A stretch of 19,760 bases of DNA from JAGNHB01 sp964436005 (GTDB lineage Bacteria > Acidobacteriota > JAAYUB01). Under the pieces are notes generated by a model. The model ran no database searches and was not told the origin of the DNA. It saw nothing but the letters and a program-made list of their open reading frames with translations. Each line of letters opens with the position of its first letter. Positions within the stretch are counted from its first letter, which is position 1. Below, one piece after another: positions 13,576 to 19,760 of the stretch. The stretch covers positions 1-19,760 of the forward strand of contig CAYTBK010000078.1 in the NCBI GenBank assembly GCA_964436005.1, read 5' to 3'. The position numbers and the translations under genes were made by a program.

Positions 13576-15138
13576 TCAGACGCGCTTGCCGTATTGGTCG
13601 CTCCGGAACTGGAGAGTCCAGCAGGTTCCCGGATGGGTGCTGGTGCAGGCGAGCTTCCCGCGCAACTGGCCGGCGCCCAGCAGGCGGACCAGCTGGAGCC
13701 CCAACCCCCCGTCCTTGTCGGCGTCGAAGCCGGGCGGCAAACCCACGCCGTCGTCGGCCACCGACAGGCGCACCGTGCGGTCGGGACCGGCCTGCAGGGT
13801 GACGTCGACGGCCCCCGCGCCGCCGGGGAAAGCGTGGCGGATGGCGTTGCCGATGAGTTCCACCAGGACCAGGCCGCAGGGCATGGCGACGTCGATGAGG
13901 ACCGGCACGCTTTCCAGGTGCTGGCGCACGGCCACCTTCACGTTCATCGCTTCGCTGTTCTGGACCAGCCAGAAGCAGAGCTTCTCGACGTAGTTCTTCA
14001 GGTCGACGGAAGACAGGTCGTCCACTCCCACCAGGACTTCGTGCACGATGGCCATGGACTGGATGCGGGCCGCCATCTCGCGCAGGATGACCGACACCTT
14101 TTCGTCCTGCTCATGGTGCAGCTGCATGGAAAACATGGCCACGATGATCTGCAGGTTGTTCTTGGACCGGTGGAAGAGTTCGCCGAGCAGCACCTTCTTC
14201 TCCTCCAGGCTCTTCCGCAGGGCCATCTCGGAGCGGTTGCGCTCCACGACACGCCAGGCGCCCTCCAGGAACAGGCTCAACTGGCGGATGTCGAAGCCGT
14301 TGTAATCGGTTTCCTTGCCGGCCACGCCAACCAGGGCGACGACCCGGTCGTCGCGGAAGACCGGCACGCTCAGGTACCGGTCCGTCTCGATATGGGGGAG
14401 GGGGAAGCCCAGGCTGGGGGAGGAGGGCGACGGGGCCTCGTTGGACAGGACGGGCTGCTTCCGGCCGACCACTTCGGCCCACACCCCCGCTTCGGCCATT
14501 CGGAACTCTTGTTTCCGCTCCGCCACCGGGCAGGGTCCCGTCGATTCCCCGAACTGCGACATGAGCGTGAACAGTGTTTCCCCTTCGTCGTACTGCACCA
14601 GGAAGCCGCACCGGCTTTGCGTCAACCGGACGGACTGCTCCAGGACGAAATCCAGCAGCCCCTGGTCGTCGGAAGCGTCGAAGGACGCCACTTCGTACAG
14701 CAGGCGCAACCGCACCTCGTTCATCTGGATGTAGGAAAAGGCTTCCTTTCTCTCGAGGCGGGATTTTTTCTCCTCGAGGGCGCCGGTCACGGCGATGCTC
14801 AGCCGCTTGATGTGGTCCTTGATGATGTAGTCGGACATTCCCGCCTTGATGCACATGACGGCCGTGTCTTCGTCGATGGAACCCGTGACGAGGATCAGGG
14901 GCACGTCGGGCAGGGTTGCGTGGAGCAGGCGCAGGGCCTCCATTCCGTTGAACCCGGGCAGCGAGTAGTCGGAAACCACCAGGTCGGGCCGGAACGATGC
15001 CAGCGCTTCCTGGAAGTCCGGCTTCGTTTCCACCACCCGGATTTCGCAGGGGAAGGGACAGCGGCCGATTTCCAGACGAATCAGTTCGGCGTCTTCGACC
15101 GAATCTTCCAGGACCAGGATCCGTTGCTCATTGGCCAT
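13576..15138 (-). CDS. REC-GAF-HisKA_2-type histidine kinase
   Basis: A 520-residue soluble sensor kinase. Residues 5-122 are a receiver domain with phospho-acceptor D57 (VVSDYSLPG), and K107 or nearby as the conserved lysine. Residues about 142-300 are a GAF domain that could bind a small molecule. Residues about 310-400 hold the dimerisation and phosphotransfer segment with H323 in ELFHRSKNNLQ, the HisKA_2/HWE-like form of the H box. Residues about 420-515 are the ATPase domain (N box ELIGNAIRHAF, G box DDGVGLPPG and GGLGLQL). It has no membrane segment. REC at the front means its kinase activity is itself gated by an upstream phosphodonor. I chose ATG 15138, which begins the REC fold directly; a GTG at 15162 would add 8 residues. 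It is divergent from the REC-HDOD operon. Confidence 0.9.
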   Translation of the reverse strand: MANEQRILVLEDSVEDAELIRLEIGRCPFPCEIRVVETKPDFQEALASFRPDLVVSDYSLPGFNGMEALRLLHATLPDVPLILVTGSIDEDTAVMCIKAGMSDYIIKDHIKRLSIAVTGALEEKKSRLERKEAFSYIQMNEVRLRLLYEVASFDASDDQGLLDFVLEQSVRLTQSRCGFLVQYDEGETLFTLMSQFGESTGPCPVAERKQEFRMAEAGVWAEVVGRKQPVLSNEAPSPSSPSLGFPLPHIETDRYLSVPVFRDDRVVALVGVAGKETDYNGFDIRQLSLFLEGAWRVVERNRSEMALRKSLEEKKVLLGELFHRSKNNLQIIVAMFSMQLHHEQDEKVSVILREMAARIQSMAIVHEVLVGVDDLSSVDLKNYVEKLCFWLVQNSEAMNVKVAVRQHLESVPVLIDVAMPCGLVLVELIGNAIRHAFPGGAGAVDVTLQAGPDRTVRLSVADDGVGLPPGFDADKDGGLGLQLVRLLGAGQLRGKLACTSTHPGTCWTLQFRSDQYGKRV

Positions 15139-15184
15139 GAGGACCGCCGCCTTTGCCCGCACCTGCGGACGGGCCGGAAACTGA

Positions 15185-15194
15185 AGTGATCACT
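15185..15194. promoter_or_regulatory. Palindrome at the kinase transcription start, possible operator
   Basis: AGTGATCACT is a perfect 10 bp palindrome placed at the predicted start of the minus-strand transcript. A protein bound here would block that promoter. It is short, so chance cannot be excluded. Confidence 0.3.
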
Positions 15195-15200
15195 GTTGCC

Positions 15201-15229
15201 AACATAGCTTACATTTCCATACTTGTCAA
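15201..15229 (-). promoter_or_regulatory. Promoter for the REC-GAF kinase gene
   Basis: A perfect TTGACA (15229-15224), 17 bp spacer and TATGTT (15206-15201). The start would be near 15194, exactly where a perfect 10 bp palindrome AGTGATCACT (15185-15194) lies. Confidence 0.65.
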
Positions 15230-15257
15230 AGGGAAACTCGGAACGCACAAACTGCCA

Positions 15258-15287
15258 TTGACCCGTTCCGTCACCGCGTGCGATAAT
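15258..15287 (+). promoter_or_regulatory. Promoter for the REC-HDOD / HD-GYP signalling operon
   Basis: TTGACC (15258-15263), 18 bp spacer and GATAAT (15282-15287), each matching consensus at five of six positions. The start would be near 15294, giving a leader of about 115 nt before the REC-HDOD start at 15410. Confidence 0.6.
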
Positions 15288-15326
15288 GCGTTCATCGATC
15301 GTGAAACACAGCAGGGAGTCAATTTG

Positions 15327-15425
15327 ATGGAACCGCCCCGTGACCCTTGCCGGAAGCGAGTCCCTCTTGCCGATGCGCCGCAGCGCCAATCGCCGCCGGA
15401 TGGTGAAACATGGCTCGAGTTCTGA
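15327..15425 (+). CDS. Possible 32-residue leader ORF overlapping the REC-HDOD start
   Basis: An ATG at 15327 has AGGGAG 8 nt upstream (15313-15318), a better ribosome site than that of the following gene. The ORF encodes 32 residues rich in Pro, Arg, Asp and Glu, with no recognised family. It ends at 15425, 16 bp inside the REC-HDOD gene in another frame. Ribosomes finishing here could reload at the REC-HDOD ATG, giving translational control. No conservation data are available, so it may be a chance ORF. Confidence 0.25.
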   Translation: MEPPRDPCRKRVPLADAPQRQSPPDGETWLEF

Positions 15426-16612
15426 TCGTCGACGACGAAGAAAGCATCCTGAAAGCCCTCTGGCGGGAACTTTTCGAGGAGGACTTCGAGATCGAGACGG
15501 CCTCTTCGGCCGACAGCGCCCTGAAATTGCTGGAGAAGAAGTCGTTCCAGATGGTCGTGTCCGACATGCGCATGCCGGTGATGGACGGCAAGCGCTTCCT
15601 CGAGATCGTCCAGCTGCGCTTTCCCCAGATCGCCCGCGCCGTGCTCAGCGGGTTCACCGACCAGGCGCTCATCGTGGAGGTCATGGCCAAGGGCGTCGCC
15701 ACCGCCTTCATCCCCAAGCCCTGGGAGAAGAAGGCCCTGGTGCGGGTCATCCAGAAGGCACTGGACATCCAGGAGATCCTGGGCGAGTGGAAGCTCCTCG
15801 ACGTGGTGACGCACATCGACAACCTCCCCTCCCCTCCCCGCATGTACCATGAACTGTCCCGGGCCATCTCCCAGGGTGATTCCACCACCGCCGTGGCCGC
15901 CATCGTGGAGAAGGACGCCGCCATGACCACGCGCCTGCTGCACGTGGCCAATTCGGCCTTCTACAGCTGGCGGAAGGTGACTTCCCTGGAGCGGGCCGTG
16001 ATGATGATCGGCATGGAAGGCACGCGCCAGATCGTCCTGCACGCGTCCGTGCTGGGCGGGATGAAGATGACCGGGGAGGAGGTCCGGGCGCTGGAGACCT
16101 TTTCCGCCCAGTCCCAGGCCGTCAACGCCTTCCTGTCGCGGACCGTCGAGATCCGCGGCTGCCCGAGGCCCCCCGAGGCCCTGGCCTGCGTGGGGATCCT
16201 GCAGGACATCGGGAAAATCCTCGAACTCCAGCACCTTTCCGACCGCATCCGGCAGGTGCGCCAGGCGATGTCGGCCCCAGGCTCCGGTTCCTTCTACGAC
16301 ATCGAGATGGCCCTGGGCCTCGAGCGATGCACCCACGCCGAGATCGGGGCCTACTTCCTGAAGTGGTGGAACCTGCCGGACCAGCTGGTGGAGGCGGTCC
16401 TCTTCCACCACTCGCCGGCGCGGGCCGACGCAGAGATCCGGGATTTCCTGGAGGTGCTGGATTTCCTGGAACGGGTGGTGGAGAGGGCCTGGGCGCTGAG
16501 GGCCGAAAAACACCCCGACCTGTCCGAAATGAAAAGAGAATGGATTTCTGTAAAAGAACTAAAGCACCTGGGGACGGACATCCGCGGTTTCCTGGTGAAG
16601 CAGGAAGCCTAA
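15410..16612 (+). CDS. REC-HDOD signalling protein
   Basis: A 400-residue cytoplasmic protein. Residues 3-120 are a receiver with D8, D9 and phospho-acceptor D52 (VVSDMRMPVMDG) and the KPW switch lysine. Residues about 135-345 are an HDOD domain: NLPSPP at the start, then LLHVANSAFYSWRKVTSLERAVMMIG in two parts. HDOD is related to HD hydrolases but lacks the catalytic metal site; here the would-be HD position reads LQDIGK. HDOD proteins act as regulators that bind partner proteins, often in motility or stress control. The start ATG has GGTGA 6 nt upstream. It is the first full gene of a tight series, with 11 bp to the next gene. A phosphodonor is likely one of the two adjacent kinases (inference). 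Confidence 0.9.
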   Translation: MARVLIVDDEESILKALWRELFEEDFEIETASSADSALKLLEKKSFQMVVSDMRMPVMDGKRFLEIVQLRFPQIARAVLSGFTDQALIVEVMAKGVATAFIPKPWEKKALVRVIQKALDIQEILGEWKLLDVVTHIDNLPSPPRMYHELSRAISQGDSTTAVAAIVEKDAAMTTRLLHVANSAFYSWRKVTSLERAVMMIGMEGTRQIVLHASVLGGMKMTGEEVRALETFSAQSQAVNAFLSRTVEIRGCPRPPEALACVGILQDIGKILELQHLSDRIRQVRQAMSAPGSGSFYDIEMALGLERCTHAEIGAYFLKWWNLPDQLVEAVLFHHSPARADAEIRDFLEVLDFLERVVERAWALRAEKHPDLSEMKREWISVKELKHLGTDIRGFLVKQEA

Positions 16613-16623
16613 GAGGAATAGCC

Positions 16624-17928
16624 TTGGAAGAAACAACGGACATCATCCCCTATCCGATCCTCGTGGTGGACGACGAGGAGAACATCCGCCGGTCGCTGCT
16701 GCGCCTGCTGACCCGGGAAGGTTACAACGGGATCGACGCGGCCTCCGGCGCCGAGGGCCTGAAGATCCTCCAGCGGGTCCAGGACGTGGCGGTGATCATT
16801 TCCGACCACCGCATGCCGGAGATGACCGGGGTGGAGTTCCTCGAAAAGGCTCGCGAAATCGCCCCGGACGCGGTCCGCATCATGCTCACCGGCTACAGCA
16901 GCAAGGACGCCGCGGTGGATTCCATCAACCGCGGGGGGGCCCACTTCTACCTGGAGAAGCCCTGGAAAGACGTCGACCTGCTCGGCATCATCTTCAATTC
17001 CCTGCAACGCTTCTCCATGATCCGGGAAAACCGGGTCCTGCAGGAGATCGTCAAGAACCAGAACACCGAGCTGCAGGCCTGGAACGCCAACCTGGAGAAG
17101 CGGGTGACGGAACAGACCCAGCGCCTGGAACGCAATTTCCAGCAGACCCTCGTGGTGTTCGCCAACCTGCTGGAGCTCCGGGAAGGGGACGAGGCCAGCC
17201 ACTCCCGCGACACCGCCTCCCTGGCCCGCTTCCTTTGCGAACTGCACAAGGTGGGCCTGGCCGAGACCGCCTCCATCGTCATCGCCGCCCGGCTTCACGA
17301 CATCGGGAAGATCGGCCTGCCCGACACCATCGCCAGGAAAACCGTCGACCTGATGAACCCCACGGAATTCGTCAAGTACAAGGAGCACGCCATCCTAGGC
17401 CAGAGCGCCCTGAACGCCGTGGAGGACCTGCAGGAGGCCGCGACCCTGGTCCGGCACCACCACGAGCGCTGGGACGGCTCAGGCTTCCCGGACCGCCTGC
17501 GGTGGGACGCCATCCCGGTGGGGGCCCGCATCATCGCCCTGGCCGATTACCTCGACCATGGCATACGGGGGATGAGCTCGCAGAGTTCCCGGGAGGAGCT
17601 GGCCCGGAACGCCCACCTCCGCATGGGAAGGCAGTTCGACCCGGCCCTGACCGAGCACGTGGAACCCGTGGTGAACGCCTTCTTCAAGTCCCGGGTCGTC
17701 GCCAGCAAGGCGACGGACGTGGAGGTCCAGATCAAGGACCTGCGCACCGGCATGATCCTCTCCCGCGACCTGCGCAGCGGAACCGGCTTCCTGCTGCTCA
17801 GCGGCGGCACCGCCCTGAACACCCAGCACATCGACGCCATCTGGCGGTACTACCGGACGGATCCCTTCCGGAGGGGGATTTTCGTCATGCCCTACAAAGA
17901 AAGGGCCGAATCAGAACACAAGGAATGA
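16624..17928 (+). CDS. REC-HD-GYP protein, predicted cyclic di-GMP phosphodiesterase
   Basis: A 434-residue RpfG-like protein. Residues 10-130 are a receiver (D16, D17, phospho-acceptor D61 in IISDHRMPEMTG, and KPWKD). A coiled coil follows at about 140-175. The HD-GYP domain (about 180-345) keeps the metal ligands: H193, H225-D226 (LHDIGKIGLP), the KEHAILG histidine and HHHE (278-281). The signature reads DGSGFPDRL, so the GYP tyrosine is Phe. It should hydrolyse c-di-GMP to pGpG or GMP when phosphorylated. The last ~85 residues are a separate beta-rich segment (VQIKDLRTGMILSRDL) often seen after HD-GYP domains. The start is TTG at 16624, supported by GAGGA 6 nt upstream, just after the REC-HDOD stop; no ATG fits. 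Confidence 0.92.
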   Translation: MEETTDIIPYPILVVDDEENIRRSLLRLLTREGYNGIDAASGAEGLKILQRVQDVAVIISDHRMPEMTGVEFLEKAREIAPDAVRIMLTGYSSKDAAVDSINRGGAHFYLEKPWKDVDLLGIIFNSLQRFSMIRENRVLQEIVKNQNTELQAWNANLEKRVTEQTQRLERNFQQTLVVFANLLELREGDEASHSRDTASLARFLCELHKVGLAETASIVIAARLHDIGKIGLPDTIARKTVDLMNPTEFVKYKEHAILGQSALNAVEDLQEAATLVRHHHERWDGSGFPDRLRWDAIPVGARIIALADYLDHGIRGMSSQSSREELARNAHLRMGRQFDPALTEHVEPVVNAFFKSRVVASKATDVEVQIKDLRTGMILSRDLRSGTGFLLLSGGTALNTQHIDAIWRYYRTDPFRRGIFVMPYKERAESEHKE

Positions 17929-17931
17929 AAC

Positions 17932-18492
17932 ATGGAATCGGCAATTCTCCTCGTTGACGACGAGCCCAACGTCCTGTCCGCCCTGAAACGGTCGCTGCAC
18001 GAAGAGCCGTACCTCATCCACACGGCGCACAGCGGCGAGGAAGCGCTGGGGGTGATCCTGCGCAACACGGTGGGCGTCGTCGTGTCCGATGAACGGATGC
18101 CCGGCATGTCGGGCGTTGACTTCCTTTCCAACGTCAAGCGCCTCACCCCGCGGGTGGTGCGGATGATGCTCACGGGCCAGGCCAGCCTGGAGGCGGCCAT
18201 GGACGCCGTGAACCGGGGCGAGATCTACCGCTTCCTCACCAAGCCCTGGAACGACATGGACCTCAAGCTGGCCATCCGCACGGGCCTGGACCGCTACCGG
18301 CTGGAGGAACGCAACCACCAGCTGCTGCAGCTGATCAAGCGGCAGGCCATGGACCTGAAGGCGCTGGAGCATCTCCACCCCGACATCAAGGACCTCGAGC
18401 GCGACGCCGAGGGACGTCTGGTGATTCCGGACGTTTCCGCGGAGGAGATCGACGCCCTGATGAAGGAACTCGAGATGCGCTACGGTTCCTGA
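17932..18492 (+). CDS. Single-REC response regulator with conserved C-terminal tail
   Basis: A 186-residue protein. Residues 4-122 are a receiver with D9, D10, phospho-acceptor D53 (VVSDERMPGMSG), T81 and the KPWND lysine, closely resembling the REC of the HD-GYP protein upstream. A short helix follows (about 120-150), then a ~40-residue tail with ALEHLHPDIKDLERDAEGRL and a final acidic helix (SAEEIDALMKELEMRYG). I recall similar tails on other RpfG-type receiver proteins, but know of no assigned function. There is no enzymatic or DNA-binding output, so it may be a phosphate shuttle, sink or adaptor. It starts 3 bp after the HD-GYP stop with AAGGA upstream, so it is co-transcribed. It is probably a duplicate of the HD-GYP REC that lost its effector, though this is inference. 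Confidence 0.85.
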   Translation: MESAILLVDDEPNVLSALKRSLHEEPYLIHTAHSGEEALGVILRNTVGVVVSDERMPGMSGVDFLSNVKRLTPRVVRMMLTGQASLEAAMDAVNRGEIYRFLTKPWNDMDLKLAIRTGLDRYRLEERNHQLLQLIKRQAMDLKALEHLHPDIKDLERDAEGRLVIPDVSAEEIDALMKELEMRYGS

Positions 18493-18507
18493 AGAGGAGA
18501 GTGCAGC

Positions 18508-19760
18508 ATGGGTCACCTCTCCATCCTGGTCGTGGAAGACGAAACCGTCACCCAGTACTTCATCAAGTATCTGCTGGAAGCGCACGGGCACAGCGTCTCT
18601 GTGGCCATGACCGGCGAGGAGGCCATCCAGCTGGCCCTGGAGCAAAACCCCGACTTCATCCTCATGGACATCGGCCTCGCCGGCGACATGGACGGCATCG
18701 AGGCGGCGAAGAAGATCCGCTCCTGCCGGAACATCCCGGTGGTCTTCCTGACCGCCTACACCGAGGAATCCATCGTCAGCCGGGCGGCCGAGGCCAGCCC
18801 CTACGGCTACCTGACCAAACCATTCAAAGAAAAAGACCTCTACAACACCATCAAGATCGGGCTGACACACCACGAGATGCAGAAGAAGCTGGCCTGGAGC
18901 GAAACCAAGTTCCGTACCCTGTTCAACGACATACCCGTCGCCATCCTGATGATCACCGCCGAAGGCATGCTTCTCGACATCAACGCGGCCGGCGTGGACC
19001 TGTTCGGCTACCCCGACAAGCCGACCATGCTCCGGGAATTCAAGGTGGGAAACCACTTCCTTTCCACCCGGGACCAGGAAGCCTTCCGGAATTCCATGCT
19101 GTCGGAAAAGAAGGTGAAGGGTGTGGCGACCGTGCTGCACCGGCTGGACGGGGAAGACCGGAACATCGTCGGCTCGGCCTCCGCCGAGTTGGACGAGCAC
19201 GGGGCCGTCGTGGCCTTCCGCGGCATCCTGCACGACGTGACGGAACTCGTGCAGCGCGAGCGCAAGCTGGAGGCCTTCAACCGGGAAGCTGCGGAGATGA
19301 ACCGCAAGCTGAGGGAAAGCCAGGGGATGCTCCTCCAGCAGGAAAAGCTGGCCTCCATCGGGCAGCTGGCCGCCGGCGTGGCCCACGAACTCAACAACCC
19401 CATCGGGTTTATCTCCAGCAACCTCACGACGCTGCGCACCTACTTCACGACGCTCACCACCTACATCACCCTGCTCGAGGACGCGGCCAACGCCGAGGAC
19501 GGCTCTCCCCGGCGGCAGTCCGCCGGCGCCGAGGCCGCCACGTTCCGTACCCGGAAGAAGATCGCCTTCATCCTCAGCGATGTGGAAGACCTTTTGAAAG
19601 AGTCTTCCGAGGGCACCGAACGGGTGACCACCATCGTGCGGAACCTGCGCAACTTCTCCCGCGTGGACTTCGACGAGCAGCGTGCGCCGTACGACCTCCG
19701 GGAAGGGGTGGAGAGCACCCTGGTGGTGGCGCGCAACGAGGTGAAGTACGTGGCCGACAC
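18508..19760 (+). CDS. REC-PAS-histidine kinase, N-terminal part (runs off right edge)
   Basis: The 417 visible residues form a receiver (about 4-122, phospho-acceptor D54 in LMDIGLAGDMDG, KPFKEKD), a PAS domain (about 130-255, FRTLFNDIPVAILMI to GILHDVTE), a coiled coil (about 255-285) and a HisKA domain with H293 in GQLAAGVAHELNNPIGFI. The ATPase domain begins at the edge (DLREGVESTL). This is the cytoplasmic LNNP class of histidine kinase, found in many environmental bacteria. The first receiver resembles those of hybrid kinases placed at the front, so a second kinase could control it. GAGGAGAG lies 8 nt before the ATG and 15 bp separate it from the preceding gene, so it ends or continues the same operon. 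Further genes may follow outside the window. Confidence 0.9.
   Translation, partial: MGHLSILVVEDETVTQYFIKYLLEAHGHSVSVAMTGEEAIQLALEQNPDFILMDIGLAGDMDGIEAAKKIRSCRNIPVVFLTAYTEESIVSRAAEASPYGYLTKPFKEKDLYNTIKIGLTHHEMQKKLAWSETKFRTLFNDIPVAILMITAEGMLLDINAAGVDLFGYPDKPTMLREFKVGNHFLSTRDQEAFRNSMLSEKKVKGVATVLHRLDGEDRNIVGSASAELDEHGAVVAFRGILHDVTELVQRERKLEAFNREAAEMNRKLRESQGMLLQQEKLASIGQLAAGVAHELNNPIGFISSNLTTLRTYFTTLTTYITLLEDAANAEDGSPRRQSAGAEAATFRTRKKIAFILSDVEDLLKESSEGTERVTTIVRNLRNFSRVDFDEQRAPYDLREGVESTLVVARNEVKYVAD

Noticed and set aside
17911..19386. 491-codon minus-strand open frame opposite the REC and REC-PAS-kinase genes
   Set aside because: An antisense shadow; the plus strand has clear REC, PAS and HisKA motifs with good ribosome sites.

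Overview
The window is about 19.8 kb of GC-rich, densely coded chromosomal DNA from a bacterium. The gene content and style fit a Gram-negative-type heterotroph such as an Acidobacteriota member or a deltaproteobacterium-like lineage. The evidence is an H+/Na+ pyrophosphatase with a long N-terminal extension, an exported M3 peptidase, an RDD protein with a zinc ribbon, many REC/HDOD/HD-GYP proteins, and intergenic islands of GC-rich palindromes. The phylum is an inference; there is no rRNA or other phylogenetic marker. Several promoters read as sigma70-like, with TATAAT-type -10 boxes standing out against the GC-rich background. I see no tRNA, rRNA, CRISPR array, integrase or intact insertion sequence.

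Layout. Positions 1-3051 (minus strand): the 5' part of hppA, which runs off the left edge, a stand-alone PilZ protein, a ~500 bp non-coding island of palindromic repeats, and a zinc-ribbon/Pro-Tyr-Gln-repeat/RDD membrane protein. Positions 3262-5810: a DRG/Obg-like TGS GTPase (minus) divergent from rmuC (plus). Positions 5893-8147: an exported Dcp-like M3 metallopeptidase closed by a strong terminator. Positions 8148-8516: a second non-coding island, bounded by a 31 bp inverted repeat and resembling a MITE. Positions 8526-10483 (plus): a small multi-pass membrane protein translationally coupled to a B12-type radical SAM enzyme. Positions 10405-13478 (minus): a two-gene p-aminobenzoate unit, a fused PabA-PabB and a PabC-like lyase, whose 3' end overlaps the radical SAM gene tail to tail. 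Positions 13576-19760: a signalling block.

The signalling block is the most distinctive region. A REC-GAF-histidine kinase (minus) is divergent from a tight plus-strand series: REC-HDOD, REC-HD-GYP, a REC protein with a conserved C-terminal tail, and REC-PAS-histidine kinase (truncated by the window). All five proteins begin with a receiver domain and none seen here has a DNA-binding output. The divergent intergenic region has a good promoter in each direction and, on the plus side, a possible 32-residue leader ORF overlapping the REC-HDOD start. The HD-GYP protein (predicted c-di-GMP phosphodiesterase) and the PilZ protein (predicted c-di-GMP receptor) suggest, but do not prove, that the output passes through c-di-GMP.

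No wholly new system can be proven from sequence alone. The best candidates for follow-up are the all-REC signalling operon with its leader, the two palindrome islands sharing a core motif, and the membrane protein/radical SAM pair of unknown product.
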